Shown here: positions 43,569-53,774 of the stretch, piece by piece
Layout: each line of letters opens with the position of its first letter
Numbering within the stretch: position 1 is the first letter of the stretch
Assembly: GCA_040398425.1 (NCBI GenBank)
Contig: JBBATZ010000001.1
Location: forward strand, 62,001 to 126,000
Length of the DNA: 64,000 nt
Direction of reading: 5' to 3'
Origin: UBA7672 sp040398425
GTDB lineage: Bacteria; Pseudomonadota; Alphaproteobacteria; Caulobacterales; Hyphomonadaceae
Program-made: the position numbers and the translations under genes
The notes under the pieces: generated by a model
Told to the model about the DNA's origin: nothing
What the model saw: the letters and a program-made list of their open reading frames with translations, nothing else
The model's database searches: none

Positions 43569-44603
43569 TCAGCCAGCGATTCGCTGACGCGCCATTTCGT
43601 CGGCGACACGGTTTGTCGCGCGGCCGTCCGATTTCGCGCCGTCGAGCACTTCGCCGAGGGTGAGAATGAGGCGCTGCAGCTTTGCCTCAACCCAGGCCGG
43701 ATCGTAGGCGCCGGAGATCTCGGCCGCGACGTTGATGATGCCGCCGCCGTTGATGACATAGTCAGGCGCGTAGAGCACGCCCTGCTCGCGCAGGCGGTCG
43801 CCCATTCCCGGCGTGGCGAGCTGGTTGTTGGCGCCTCCCGCGACGACCTTCACGCGCAAGCGGGGCAGCGTGTCCGGGTTGAGGATCGCGCCGAGCGCGT
43901 TGGGCGAGAAGATGTCGGCTTCGACATCGTAGATCTCGTTGGGCGGGACGACCCGGGCGCCGGTCGTGCGCGCGACTGTGTCCAACGCCTCCGGATTCAC
44001 GTCCGTGATGGTGAGCTTCGCGCCGGCCTTGGCGAGGTGGGAGCAGAGATAAGCGCCGACATGACCCACGCCCTGCACGGCAATATGCCGGCCGTTGAGG
44101 TCGTCCGTGCCGAAGACGCGCAGCGCTGCAGCCTTGAGGCCGAGGAAGACACCCCTGGCCGTCACGGGAGACGGATCTCCGCTGGCGGCCTTTCCGGTCG
44201 AGAGGCCGGAGACGTATTTCGTTTCCTCGGCGGCGTAGGCCATGTCCTGAACGGAGACGCCGACGTCTTCGGCAGACCAGTATTTGCCGTTGAGTGATTC
44301 AATGGCGCGACCGAAACCGCGAAACAGTTCGGGCGTCTTGTCGGTTCTAGAATTGCCCCAGATCACCGCCTTGCCGCCGCCAAGCGGCAGATCCGCCATC
44401 GCGTTCTTGTAGCTCATGCCTTCGGAGAGACGCAGCGCATCGATGAGGGCGTCATCAGAGGTCGCGTAGTTCCACATGCGACAGCCGCCCGCCGCCGGTC
44501 CGCGTACAGTCGAGTGGATGGCGATGATCGCCCGCAGACTGGTCTTTGCATCGTAAACGTGATGGACGCTCTCGTGGCCGGCAAAGGCGGGCTTGTCGAA
44601 CAT
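43569..44603 (-). CDS. Leucine dehydrogenase (Glu/Leu/Phe/Val dehydrogenase family)
   Basis: A 344-residue NAD-dependent amino-acid dehydrogenase that deaminates branched-chain amino acids. From ATG 44603 (MFDKPAFAGHESVHHVYD) it carries the substrate-binding GPAAGGCRMW, the catalytic lysine in LPLGGGKAVIWG, the Asp in SAEDVGVSV and the coenzyme motif VQGVGHVGAYL. Length and motifs fit leucine dehydrogenase; phenylalanine is the alternative substrate. It sits between unrelated genes. Confidence 0.9.
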   Translation of the reverse strand: MFDKPAFAGHESVHHVYDAKTSLRAIIAIHSTVRGPAAGGCRMWNYATSDDALIDALRLSEGMSYKNAMADLPLGGGKAVIWGNSRTDKTPELFRGFGRAIESLNGKYWSAEDVGVSVQDMAYAAEETKYVSGLSTGKAASGDPSPVTARGVFLGLKAAALRVFGTDDLNGRHIAVQGVGHVGAYLCSHLAKAGAKLTITDVNPEALDTVARTTGARVVPPNEIYDVEADIFSPNALGAILNPDTLPRLRVKVVAGGANNQLATPGMGDRLREQGVLYAPDYVINGGGIINVAAEISGAYDPAWVEAKLQRLILTLGEVLDGAKSDGRATNRVADEMARQRIAG

Positions 44604-44762
44604 GGGTAGGCTCCGGGACGCGTGAGGGAGACGCGATCTGGCGCGCGTATAGCCCCAAGAACCGTGCGGGTGAACTGCGGCAAGCAGCATGAATTTGCGT
44701 ATCGCAGGGGATACTGGATGCTGACAGCAAGGATTGTTCCGACGGACCGCTTTGTGGGGCGA

Positions 44763-45851
44763 TCAAGCCTTGTCGAACAGCGCATCGGCTGCGCCGGCGT
44801 CGTCAGGGCGCACGATCATGTCGAGAGACAGCGCAAGCGGAGCATCTTGCTGCGTCTTGTCAGCGACCCAGAGATTGATCTCGAGAGCGCCGCCTTCGAT
44901 GGCGCGGGTGCGCGCGCGCCAGCTCTGCGCTTCCCAGGCAAGCTCCTGCAGGAAGAGAGAGCCTTCGCGGCCGGAGAGGCCGGACGTGGCGGCGCGTTCG
45001 AGCACCTGGGAGAGATTCGCGTAGCCGCGCTTGGCCGCGTCGAGCACGAGATCACCGGCGGGCACGCGGCGGACCGACTTGAAACCTGCAAGCGTGAGCA
45101 GTTCCTCGATCTCGTCATTGGTTGCGAGTTGTGGCTCGGCCCAGGCGGAGGCGAAGGCTTGCGGCGGGGTCTTCTTGGTGCGGCGCGTCGTATCGAGGAA
45201 GACCCAGCGGCCTTTGCTGTCGAGTGCGCGGAAGACGCGACCGACGAGGCCAGCCTTGTGATCTGAATAGGCGAAGGCTTCGATGCTGACGATCGCCGGA
45301 AGACTTGCTTCCTCGAAGCCGCGCGGCCGATCGACTTCACCGAGCGTGATGGCGGCCGCCGGGACGAGTTGGCTGATGCGGTCGATGCAGGCGCGACGCC
45401 ATTCGGTCGAGCGCGGCTTGCGATCTGATTGCGCGACGAAGGCGTTGAGCAGCGCGCCGTCGCCACCGATGAAGCCGATGTCGCCGGGGCGATCTGCGAT
45501 CTGAAGTGCGGCGTCGATGATCTGGGTGTCGAGCGCGAATGAGCCCGGAGCGAGACGGCCCTCGCCCCACAGCGTTTCGAGCGCACGAATGCGGACTGCG
45601 CCGCCATCGATATCTTCGACGATGGGTTCGGCCTTCGCCGGCTTGGCCGCAGGCGGGACTTCGACGGGTTTTGTCGCGGGCTTTTCTTCGGCTTTGGCGG
45701 CAGGCTTTTCGGCATCGGCTTTTGCTGGGGCTGCGTCAGGGGCGGCCTCGCCTTCGGTTTCGGCTGGCGGGACATAGTCGCGACCGCTCCACCAGGCGCC
45801 GAAGCGCCCGGCGATGTCGCCGCCGGCCATTTTCTTCACTTGCGCAAGCAT
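44763..45851 (-). CDS. Methyltransferase-like protein with Ala/Lys/Pro-rich linker
   Basis: A 362-residue protein. Residues 30-85 are a low-complexity Ala/Lys/Pro/Glu linker (EKPAAKAEEKPATKPVEVPP). The rest resembles a class I SAM-dependent methyltransferase: KAGLVGRVFRALDSKGRWVFLD and TNDEIEELLTLAGFKSVRRV are the usual post-motif II/III elements. The nucleotide-binding glycine motif is poorly kept (GDIGFIGGDGALLNAF), so activity is uncertain. It starts MLAQVKKMAGGDIAGRFGAW and stands alone. No cognate partner is evident. Confidence 0.55.
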   Translation of the reverse strand: MLAQVKKMAGGDIAGRFGAWWSGRDYVPPAETEGEAAPDAAPAKADAEKPAAKAEEKPATKPVEVPPAAKPAKAEPIVEDIDGGAVRIRALETLWGEGRLAPGSFALDTQIIDAALQIADRPGDIGFIGGDGALLNAFVAQSDRKPRSTEWRRACIDRISQLVPAAAITLGEVDRPRGFEEASLPAIVSIEAFAYSDHKAGLVGRVFRALDSKGRWVFLDTTRRTKKTPPQAFASAWAEPQLATNDEIEELLTLAGFKSVRRVPAGDLVLDAAKRGYANLSQVLERAATSGLSGREGSLFLQELAWEAQSWRARTRAIEGGALEINLWVADKTQQDAPLALSLDMIVRPDDAGAADALFDKA

Positions 45852-45940
45852 GCCGCGCAGGGCCTCTCGAAAACACTATCCCAAGGCGGCGACTGTAGCG
45901 AAGGTTGGTTAATATTCGGGCAGCGCTGACGGGTTGAATT

Positions 45941-47062
45941 TCAAGGTTTTTCAGCCCGCCGGGCAAGCCATGGCAGGGGCGGCGCACGGGACGGCAGGGG
46001 TGATTCCGGGTGGCGGACGAAGGCCAGGATATCGCTCCAGACCGTCTCGGCCTGAAGGTCATTCATCAGCATGTGGTAGCCCTTGGCGTAGAAGGCCGTG
46101 TGGACGTGGGGGCTCATCCGGAGCGTGGCGTGCTTCACGCCGTCCTCGGGAATGACCTCGTCCCCGGCGCCCCGGAGCAGAAGGGTCGGAACGTCGTCGG
46201 GGAGTTTGGCGATCTTCTGGTCGGCCTCATCCATGATCGACACGACGCCATAGACGCTGTCGATGCGGTTCTTCTTCTGGACCAGCGGGTCATACCACAT
46301 TTCGCGCAGCTTCCGGTTGTTGTCGGTGGCGACGATGTTGACGCCTTCGGGCGGCACGACGATCCAGTCGGGGCGGACATGGGCGCTGACCCAGAGGCTG
46401 GCGCTGTAATACCAGGGCAACGCGTTCCAGCCCCAGAGCCCGGGGCCCGAGAGGATAAGCGCGTCGGCCTTGGGGGCGCCGGGCTCCGCAAAGGCCGTGA
46501 TCGCGACCGAGGCGCCCATGCTTTCGCCAACGACCGCGATGCGGGCGGCGGGATGGGCGCGTCGCGCGGCTGCGACGGCGGCGTCGAGATCCTGCCGCAT
46601 CACATCGGGCCGGGGCCATATCATCCAGCCGGGCGAGCGGCCGAAGCCGCGCTGATCATAGGCGTAAACGGCGGCGCCGTGGGCGGACCACCAGGCGCCG
46701 GCCGCGTTGAAGGCGCCGGCATAGTCGTTCATGCCGTGGACGGCGATGATCACGACGTCGGGTTCGGTGGTGTAGATGCTCGAGATCGCAGCGCAGGCCG
46801 GTGCGCGGGTCGAGATGTTGAGGCCTGCGCCGTTGTCACAAGGCCCTGCCCCGTTAGCGGGCATGCGGGCAGGATAGACGTCAAGACCGAGGCGAGCGCC
46901 GTCGAATGAGGTGAACCAGTTGTCGGAAAACGATGGCTCGGGTGGCGCATCAACGGCGAGCGCGGCCTGCTGCAACGGAGCGCATGCGGAAAGGGCGAGC
47001 GCGGTGAAGGCTGCTGCGGTTCGCCAGATGAAGTTGCGCGCTTTCGATCCTGTCATTGCCAT
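45941..47062 (-). CDS. Lipoprotein alpha/beta hydrolase (monoacylglycerol-lipase-like)
   Basis: A 373-residue envelope hydrolase. The signal has the lipobox LSAC at Cys27. The alpha/beta-hydrolase core has the oxyanion strand IIAVHGMNDYAGAF, YDQRGFGRS, nucleophile GESMG, the acid in LRGAGDEVIPEDG and the base in YAKGYHMLMND. It resembles serine aminopeptidase S33/monoacylglycerol lipases. It is divergent from the pirin gene, with 65 bases between the starts. The substrate is unknown, probably lipid. Confidence 0.88.
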   Translation of the reverse strand: MAMTGSKARNFIWRTAAAFTALALSACAPLQQAALAVDAPPEPSFSDNWFTSFDGARLGLDVYPARMPANGAGPCDNGAGLNISTRAPACAAISSIYTTEPDVVIIAVHGMNDYAGAFNAAGAWWSAHGAAVYAYDQRGFGRSPGWMIWPRPDVMRQDLDAAVAAARRAHPAARIAVVGESMGASVAITAFAEPGAPKADALILSGPGLWGWNALPWYYSASLWVSAHVRPDWIVVPPEGVNIVATDNNRKLREMWYDPLVQKKNRIDSVYGVVSIMDEADQKIAKLPDDVPTLLLRGAGDEVIPEDGVKHATLRMSPHVHTAFYAKGYHMLMNDLQAETVWSDILAFVRHPESPLPSRAPPLPWLARRAEKP

Positions 47063-47127
47063 CCGTACAGTTTCCCAACCTTGCAGACGTCGTCCATACT
47101 CTTCTGCAGAGACGCGAAAGGAAAGCG

Positions 47128-48063
47128 ATGTCCGATGCTGTGGAACTCCTGATCGAGCCGAGGGTTCGCGACCTGGGCGGGTTCAGCGTGCGGCGCATCC
47201 TGCCCTTTGCAAAGCGCCGGAATGTTGGGCCGTTCGTGTTCTTCGACCATCTGGGACCGGCCGTGATGCCGCCCGGCAAGGGCATCGATGTGCGCTCTCA
47301 TCCGCATATCGGTCTCGCGACCGTGACATGGCTGTTCGATGGCACGCTGGATCATCGTGACAGCCTGGGTACAATCAAGACGATCCGGCCGGGCGCGGTG
47401 AACTGGATGACGGCGGGCCGTGGCATTGTGCATGCGGAGCGGACGCCGCACGCGGAGCGCGAGGCGGGGCATCGCATCGAGGCGATCCAGACCTGGGTGG
47501 CGCTGCCGCAATCGCATGAAGAACAGGAGCCGACATTCGACCACTACCCGGCCGACGTTCTGCCGGTGATCCAGGCTGGAGACGCGACAGGAGTGCTGAT
47601 TTCTGGCTCCGCCTATGGCCATACGTCGCCGGTGAGATTCCCGGGTGGGATCTGCCAGCTGGTCCTGACGACGGATCGCGACACGGTGATCACGGCGCCG
47701 GAGGCCGAGGAGCTGTGCCTGTATGTGGTCGAGGGCTCGGCCGAAATCGATGGACAGGTTGTCAGCGAGGCGACCATGGCGATCCTGGCGCCGGGCCTGG
47801 CGTGTGAGGTGACGCTGAAGGCGGGCGCGCGTGTGATGTTTGCGGGCGGGGACAAGCTGGATGGGCCGCGCTTTCTCGACTGGAATTTCGTAGCGTCGTC
47901 GAAGGAGCGGCTGACGAAAGCATCCGCTGATTGGCGCGCATCGATCGCGGGCGGGTTTGAGGGAACGTGGTTCACGCAGCCACCGCACGAGACGGCCTGG
48001 ATCCCCCTGCCCGGCGATCCGCAGCCGCCGGGGATGGATCACGCTCCGGATGATGAGCACTGA
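47128..48063 (+). CDS. Pirin-family cupin protein
   Basis: A 311-residue bicupin from ATG 47128 (MSDAVELLIEPRVRDLGGF), behind AAAGGAAAG. The first cupin keeps the metal ligands in DVRSHPHIGLATVTWLFDG and in HAERTPHAER; the second has LCLYVVEGSAEIDG. Some pirins are quercetin dioxygenases, others bind transcription regulators; the role here is open. A very long open frame runs antisense through the whole gene because of the truncated gene downstream. Confidence 0.93.
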   Translation: MSDAVELLIEPRVRDLGGFSVRRILPFAKRRNVGPFVFFDHLGPAVMPPGKGIDVRSHPHIGLATVTWLFDGTLDHRDSLGTIKTIRPGAVNWMTAGRGIVHAERTPHAEREAGHRIEAIQTWVALPQSHEEQEPTFDHYPADVLPVIQAGDATGVLISGSAYGHTSPVRFPGGICQLVLTTDRDTVITAPEAEELCLYVVEGSAEIDGQVVSEATMAILAPGLACEVTLKAGARVMFAGGDKLDGPRFLDWNFVASSKERLTKASADWRASIAGGFEGTWFTQPPHETAWIPLPGDPQPPGMDHAPDDEH

Positions 48064-48156
48064 CGCACATGCGGGCGCGATCTCGCGGGCGAGGCCTGCG
48101 AGGTGGGTGATTGCTGGATCTCTTCGAGCTGAAAGGGAGGACCGCGAGAACTGCGG

Positions 48157-48292
48157 CTGCCCCTCCGTCTCGCGACGAAGACGTCGCGATCCACCTCCCC
48201 CGCCTGTCGGCGAGGGAGGCAAGAGGAGCCGGCGTTTTGCCTCCACCGGCGAAGCCCGGGGAGGTGGCTTGCGAAGCAAGACGGAGGGGCAG
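48157..48292. repeat. Inverted-repeat element of a second family
   Basis: The ends are CTGCCCCTCCGTCT (from 48157) and AGACGGAGGGGCAG (to 48292). Inner arms CCACCTCCCC (48191-48200) and GGGGAGGTGG (48258-48267) are also inverted. About 136 bases in all. Its sequence enters the frame of the minus-strand gene upstream. Repeats with CCCTCCGTC/CACCTCCCC ends are common in alphaproteobacterial intergenic DNA. Confidence 0.75.
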
Positions 48293-48651
48293 TCGCGGTC
48301 GATGCCTGAGCGACGCGCGATGCGTAACGCATGCGCGAGGATGGCAGGCGCGGGGTCAGTGTTGAAGCGCGCCATGGCAAGGAAGCGGCGGTTCATGTCG
48401 AACGGTGTCTTCGGGCACGGGCCGCCATAGTCGGCGGGTGGTTCGGCTGAGGGAATGAAGGCGTTGAGATCGAGCGCGTGGCCCGCGAGCAGCTGGGCTG
48501 CGCCGGCGGCCAGGATCTGGTCGCGCATCCATTCGCACTGGCGGAGATCCGGCCAGTGCTCGCGCCAGTTGGGTTTGAATTTTGTGGTGCGGCGGATGCG
48601 TTTGAGTTTTGAAATCTGTTCGAACAGGTGAGCGAGCCAGGCGATGAACAT
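48293..48651 (-). pseudogene. Conserved-looking gene truncated by a palindromic repeat
   Basis: From ATG 48651 the frame reads MFIAWLAHLFEQISKLKRIR, FKPNWREHWPDLRQCEWMRD, LDLNAFIPSAEPPADYGGP and FDMNRRFLAMARFNTDPAPA, with good protein character for about 119 residues. At 48292 it enters the inverted repeat and picks up a low-complexity stretch (LLPPSPTGGGGGSRR). The frame stays open through the pirin gene to 47053, so the natural stop has been lost. I know no function for the family. It may be non-functional or make a read-through protein. Confidence 0.6.
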
Positions 48652-49074
48652 GGCGATCGGCGCGAACTAATTCGGGTCCTCGTCATTGGCTTGCTCAAAG
48701 GGCGCTCGTTCGAGGCTCATGGGCGCGAGTGTACGCGCGCTGGGAGCCCGGCCGGTTTGCGGTGTGGTTTCCCGCACTATTTTTGCGGCAAGTGGTTGAG
48801 CGTGTTGGAGAAGATTGTTCGGCTTCCGCCGCATCTACGCGTCCGCCTTCCAACAAAACGGGGCGCAACTCTGAACAGCCGAGCGCCTGCCCGGCAGAGC
48901 GGCGCGTCAGCGGCGCGGTTGATCCAATCGCTGCGTCCCAGCGACTGTCGGGCAGGCACCCGGCGGACCAGAAAAGGCCTGGCGGTCGGATTTCCATCCT
49001 TTTCCGCGGGCGTTTCTTGAAATCGACCGTATTTAGATATATCTGTTTCTTCGATATATCGAAAGGGAGAAGCG
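48652..49074. other. Gene-poor region with a 13-bp inverted repeat
   Basis: About 420 bases without a convincing gene. GCCTGCCCGGCAG (48885-48897) and CTGTCGGGCAGGC (48945-48957) are inverted with one mismatch and enclose a GC-rich segment that could fold. The last 60 bases hold the PadR operator. Composition and stop density argue against a coding gene. Confidence 0.5.
49035..49063 (+). promoter_or_regulatory. Twin palindromic operator of the PadR gene
   Basis: AGATATATCT (49035-49044) and TTCGATATATCGAA (49050-49063) are perfect palindromes 5 bases apart, ending 11 bases before the PadR ATG. Two AT-rich inverted repeats overlapping the promoter are what is known for YqjI-type autoregulation. 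The second overlaps the ribosome site AAAGGGAG. Confidence 0.75.
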
Positions 49075-49656
49075 ATGTATCATCACAAATGCCATCATGG
49101 CCGGCATTTCGAGCGGTTTGCTCGCAAGACACGTGGACTGGACGACGGGCCGGGGCATGGTCGCCACCGGCATATGGGCGGCGGTAGGCATGGCGGGCTC
49201 GGGCGGTTCTTCGCCCATGGCGACCTGCGGTTGGTGATCCTCAACCTGATCGCGGAGAAGCCGCGTCACGGGTATGAGCTGATCAAGGAGATCGAGGACT
49301 CGGTGGCGGGCGCCTACACGCCGAGCCCGGGGGTGATCTACCCTACCCTCACCCTGCTGGAAGAACTTGGCTATGTCGTCGCCGAAGCAGACGGCGCGAA
49401 GAAGCTGTATGCGATCACGGACGAAGGCCGCGCCTTCCTGACCGCCAATCAGGCGACGGTCGACGCCCTGCGCGAACGGATTTCGGAAGCGGGCGGCATG
49501 CAGGGACGTGGACGCGCTCCGGTGATCATCCGCGCGATGGAGAACCTCAAGATGGCGCTGCGCCTGCGCGCGGGCAGCGGACAGCTGACCGATGAGCAGA
49601 TCGACAAGATCGCGGCGGTCATCGACGAGGCAGCGGCCAAGGTGGAGAAGCTGTGA
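49075..49656 (+). CDS. PadR-family regulator with His-rich N-terminus (YqjI-like)
   Basis: A 193-residue repressor. The first 40 residues are His/Gly/Arg-rich with a Cys (MYHHKCHHGRHFERF, GHGRHRHMGGGRHGG), a probable metal-binding tail. The winged helix reads FFAHGDLRLVILNLIAEKPR, HGYELIKEIEDSVAGAY, TPSPGVIYPTLTLLEELGYV, followed by a C-terminal dimer helix (DKIAAVIDEAAAKVEKL). The layout and wording match E. coli YqjI, a nickel/iron-responsive repressor of the siderophore reductase gene yqjH. It overlaps a DUF2218 gene (TGATG). No yqjH is present beside it. Metal sensing is inferred from family and His tail. Confidence 0.85.
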   Translation: MYHHKCHHGRHFERFARKTRGLDDGPGHGRHRHMGGGRHGGLGRFFAHGDLRLVILNLIAEKPRHGYELIKEIEDSVAGAYTPSPGVIYPTLTLLEELGYVVAEADGAKKLYAITDEGRAFLTANQATVDALRERISEAGGMQGRGRAPVIIRAMENLKMALRLRAGSGQLTDEQIDKIAAVIDEAAAKVEKL

Positions 49657-49982
49657 TGGCGGATACGCATGTCACCACTGGTGGGAGCCTGCGATCGTAC
49701 GCCCGCATTGCCACCCTGCCCGACAAGGCGCGGACTTACATGATCCAGATGTGCAAGCATTTCGCGCACAAGGTTGAGGCGACGTTCGACGACAGGCACG
49801 GCCGCATCGCGCTCGGCCAGCGCGTGTGTGAACTTGAGGTGAGCGCGCCGGATGCTCTGCGCATCTGCCTGACGGCGGGCGATGAGGCTGGACTGCATGC
49901 GATCGAAGATGTCGTGGATCGCCACCTGCGCCGGTTTGCATTCGAGGAAGAACTGACCATCCAGTGGGTGGAAGGCGCTTGA
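49656..49982 (+). CDS. DUF2218-domain protein
   Basis: A 108-residue protein whose ATG overlaps the PadR stop. The pattern YARIATLPDKARTYMIQMCK, HFAHKVEATFDDRHGRIALG and DVVDRHLRRFAFEEELTIQW is DUF2218. Members are often fused or adjacent to siderophore-interacting reductases, which suggests a role in ferric-siderophore or metal handling. Here the reductase is missing, so the pair may be a remnant of a larger iron locus or act alone. Confidence 0.82.
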   Translation: MADTHVTTGGSLRSYARIATLPDKARTYMIQMCKHFAHKVEATFDDRHGRIALGQRVCELEVSAPDALRICLTAGDEAGLHAIEDVVDRHLRRFAFEEELTIQWVEGA

Positions 49983-49983
49983 T

Positions 49984-50505
49984 TCAACTGCGAGGCCCTG
50001 AAGGCGGCACCGTCTCCAGGACTTCGACCAGCAGGGCGAGCGTGGCTTCGGCGAAAAGCCACATGTTGGCAACGCGATCTTCGAGACCAGTCTCAAGCGT
50101 GCGGACGATGTTGACTGGGCCGGAGACGGCCATGCAGGTGTGGCCGGATGCGTCGCCGTAGGGATTGCCGCCGGGACCTGCGGCGCCTGTTTCAGACAGA
50201 CCCCACGTGACGCCGGCGCCGTGGCGCTCGCGGATGGCTGCTGCAAGGAGTTGGGCATAGGGCTCGGAACTTGAGCGGATGCCTTTTGCTCTCATTTCGT
50301 CGAGCGAGATGCCGGCGAGGCCGCGAATGGAGCGGGCCGAATAGGTGATCGCGCCGCCGGCGAAATAGGCCGAGGCGCCAGGCACGGCCAGGAGGCTGGC
50401 TGAAATCAATCCGCCTGCGGAGGTTTCGCCGACAGCGATGCGCTCGCCGCGTTGCTTGAGCAAGGAACCGGCGCGTTCGCCCATGGCGTAGATGTCGTGC
50501 TTCAT
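49984..50505 (-). CDS. CinA C-terminal domain protein (nicotinamide-nucleotide amidase-like)
   Basis: A 173-residue protein from ATG 50505 with the CinA/PncC signature: RIAVGETSAGGLISASLLAV, SAYFAGGAITYS, GLSETGAAGPGGNPYGD. PncC deamidates NMN to nicotinate mononucleotide. The N-terminal molybdopterin-like domain of full CinA is absent, as is usual for stand-alone proteins. A further in-frame ATG at 50538 is possible. Its 3' end almost touches the DUF2218 gene. Confidence 0.83.
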   Translation of the reverse strand: MKHDIYAMGERAGSLLKQRGERIAVGETSAGGLISASLLAVPGASAYFAGGAITYSARSIRGLAGISLDEMRAKGIRSSSEPYAQLLAAAIRERHGAGVTWGLSETGAAGPGGNPYGDASGHTCMAVSGPVNIVRTLETGLEDRVANMWLFAEATLALLVEVLETVPPSGPRS

Positions 50506-50678
50506 ATGTTGGCCCTTGTCGGGAAGCATACCGTTCATTCGCTTCGCGGCCAGCCCCTGCCGGGGCGTTCGCTTCTCGATTTGATCCCCCGGATCAAATC
50601 GCGCCTTCGGCGCCGTCGCTCACCTCTTGCCGCTTGGGTTTTGCGGGATAATGTCCCCCGCAATTCAGGGAGTTGCGC

Positions 50679-52367
<1,689 letters not shown>

Positions 52368-52390
52368 GTTGCGCTGAACGATGCATAGGC

Positions 52391-52427
52391 AGGGGGGCGG
52401 AGCGACGTGGCACCGCCCCTCTTTTTT
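52391..52427 (+). terminator. Rho-independent terminator after the M28 peptidase
   Basis: GGGGCGG/CCGCCCC stem (52391-52420) followed by CTTTTTT (52421-52427), 23 bases past the stop. Stem and T-run are typical. Confidence 0.85.
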
Positions 52428-52441
52428 GGGGGAGCAATGGA

Positions 52442-52759
52442 ATGCCGCTGGATCGCTCGAAGCTGCACAAAGGTTTTATGTCTTACCTCATCAATGCCGA
52501 GCAGGCGTCGGGCAAGACGTATGAGGATTTCGCGCTGGCGCTGAAGAAGTCCGGGTTGAAGAGCCACGGCGATTTGCGTTCGCTGCTGATGGACAAGTTC
52601 GGGCTGGGGCATGGGCACGCGAATGCCGTTGTTCACATCTGGCGCGAGCATGATGGCGGGGATGCGCTGATTGGCGCGGCGCCTGCAAAAGCAGCCAAGG
52701 CGCCGGCGAAGGCCACGAAGAAAGCGCCGGTGAAGAAGGCGGCTACAAAGAAGAAGTGA
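52442..52759 (+). CDS. DUF4287-domain protein with Lys/Ala-rich tail
   Basis: A 105-residue small protein. The first 65 residues match DUF4287 (ASGKTYEDFALALKKSGLKS, DKFGLGHGHANAVVHIWR). The last 30 are Lys/Ala/Pro (KAPAKATKKAPVKKAATKKK), as on nucleic-acid-binding proteins. Function unknown. It begins just after the terminator, so it is probably transcribed separately. An internal ATG at residue 13 is an alternative start. Confidence 0.78.
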   Translation: MPLDRSKLHKGFMSYLINAEQASGKTYEDFALALKKSGLKSHGDLRSLLMDKFGLGHGHANAVVHIWREHDGGDALIGAAPAKAAKAPAKATKKAPVKKAATKKK

Positions 52760-52775
52760 GGCCGGGCAGAGGGGC

Positions 52776-53237
52776 CTAAAGGCTTCGCGTCATGAACACG
52801 CTGAACGGGTCGAGCTTGTAGTAGGCGAACGGGCCGCAGAGGGCGAAGCCGGAGCTTTCGTAGAGCTTGATCGCGGGTATGAAGGCGTCGGTTGAGCCCG
52901 TCTCGAGCCAGAGCGCGGTGAGACCCATCTTGCGCGCTTCGGCGACAATGTGCACGAGCATTGCCCTGCCCGCGCCTGTGCCGAGAAAGGCGTCGGCGAC
53001 GCGCATCGACTTGATCTCGCCGTTCGACGCATCAAGCTGCTTCAGCGCGCCCATGCAGACGATGTCCTCGCCCGACCAGCCGGACCAGAACGTCACGCCA
53101 GGCTGGCGGAGCTTGTCGAGATCGAGGGCGTGGACGCTGCACGCGGGCGAATTGGCCTGCATGCCGGCGAGATGCAGCCGCACCAGCGCCTGTGTTGGGG
53201 CCCCGGAAAGATCGTCAATGCGGAAGATAACAGACAT
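52776..53237 (-). CDS. GNAT-family N-acetyltransferase
   Basis: A 153-residue acetyl-CoA transferase: beta-4 EIKSMRVADAFLGTGAGRAM supplies the pyrophosphate loop, then ARKMGLTALWLETG and AIKLYESSGFALCGPFAYY, the typical C-terminal motif B. The substrate is unknown. It lies directly downstream of a second GNAT on the same strand (9 bases). Confidence 0.88.
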   Translation of the reverse strand: MSVIFRIDDLSGAPTQALVRLHLAGMQANSPACSVHALDLDKLRQPGVTFWSGWSGEDIVCMGALKQLDASNGEIKSMRVADAFLGTGAGRAMLVHIVAEARKMGLTALWLETGSTDAFIPAIKLYESSGFALCGPFAYYKLDPFSVFMTRSL

Positions 53238-53246
53238 TCGCTCGCT

Positions 53247-53765
53247 TCAGCTCCTTGGCAAACCAAAAACGCCGCGCTCCAGCCCGTCGGGGAATTTCTC
53301 GCGGGCGATCACTCTGCCCCCAAGTTTGCGCGCGAGTTCGCGGGCCGCCTCGTTTTCATCGTTCATGTGGGTTTCAACGACAGGCCAGCCAAGATGATCG
53401 TAGCCAAACGCGATGGCGGCGCGTGACGCCTCCAGAGCGAAACCATTGCGGCGCGCGCCTGGAATGATCCACCAGGTGAGTTCCGACCGCGGCCAGCCCT
53501 CAGGCCAGAACAGGCCGCAGCCGCCGATCATCTCGTTCGTGGCGCGCACAACAACCGACCACATGCCAAAGCCGCGCAACTGCCAGTGTCCAATATCCAA
53601 CGCAAGCTTTCGCCAGGCCTGCCCCGTTGTGAACGGCCCGCCATAGGCGGCGGACGCTTCCGCATCGGCGTAGAAGCTCTGATACGCTGGGAAATCGTCA
53701 GCCGCCGGACCACGCAGCAAAAGCCGCTCTGTCATGAGCTCGGGCGGCTGCAGGCGTGACGTCAT
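53247..53765 (-). CDS. GNAT-family N-acetyltransferase, RimJ/RimL type
   Basis: A 172-residue acetyltransferase with the RimJ/RimL outline: TERLLLRGPAADDFPAYQSF, MIGGCGLFWPEG, ELTWWIIPGARRNGFALEAS and VVETHMNDENEAARELARKL. It could modify ribosomal protein termini, amino acids or drugs. It starts 9 bases downstream of argS, so the run argS-GNAT-GNAT may be one transcript. Confidence 0.88.
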   Translation of the reverse strand: MTSRLQPPELMTERLLLRGPAADDFPAYQSFYADAEASAAYGGPFTTGQAWRKLALDIGHWQLRGFGMWSVVVRATNEMIGGCGLFWPEGWPRSELTWWIIPGARRNGFALEASRAAIAFGYDHLGWPVVETHMNDENEAARELARKLGGRVIAREKFPDGLERGVFGLPRS

Positions 53766-53774
53766 ATCCGCTCC

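Noticed and set aside
47053..48292. Continuation of the minus-strand frame through the pirin gene
   Set aside because: After the repeat it is antisense to a well-supported pirin gene and shows no domain; only the first 119 codons are protein-like.
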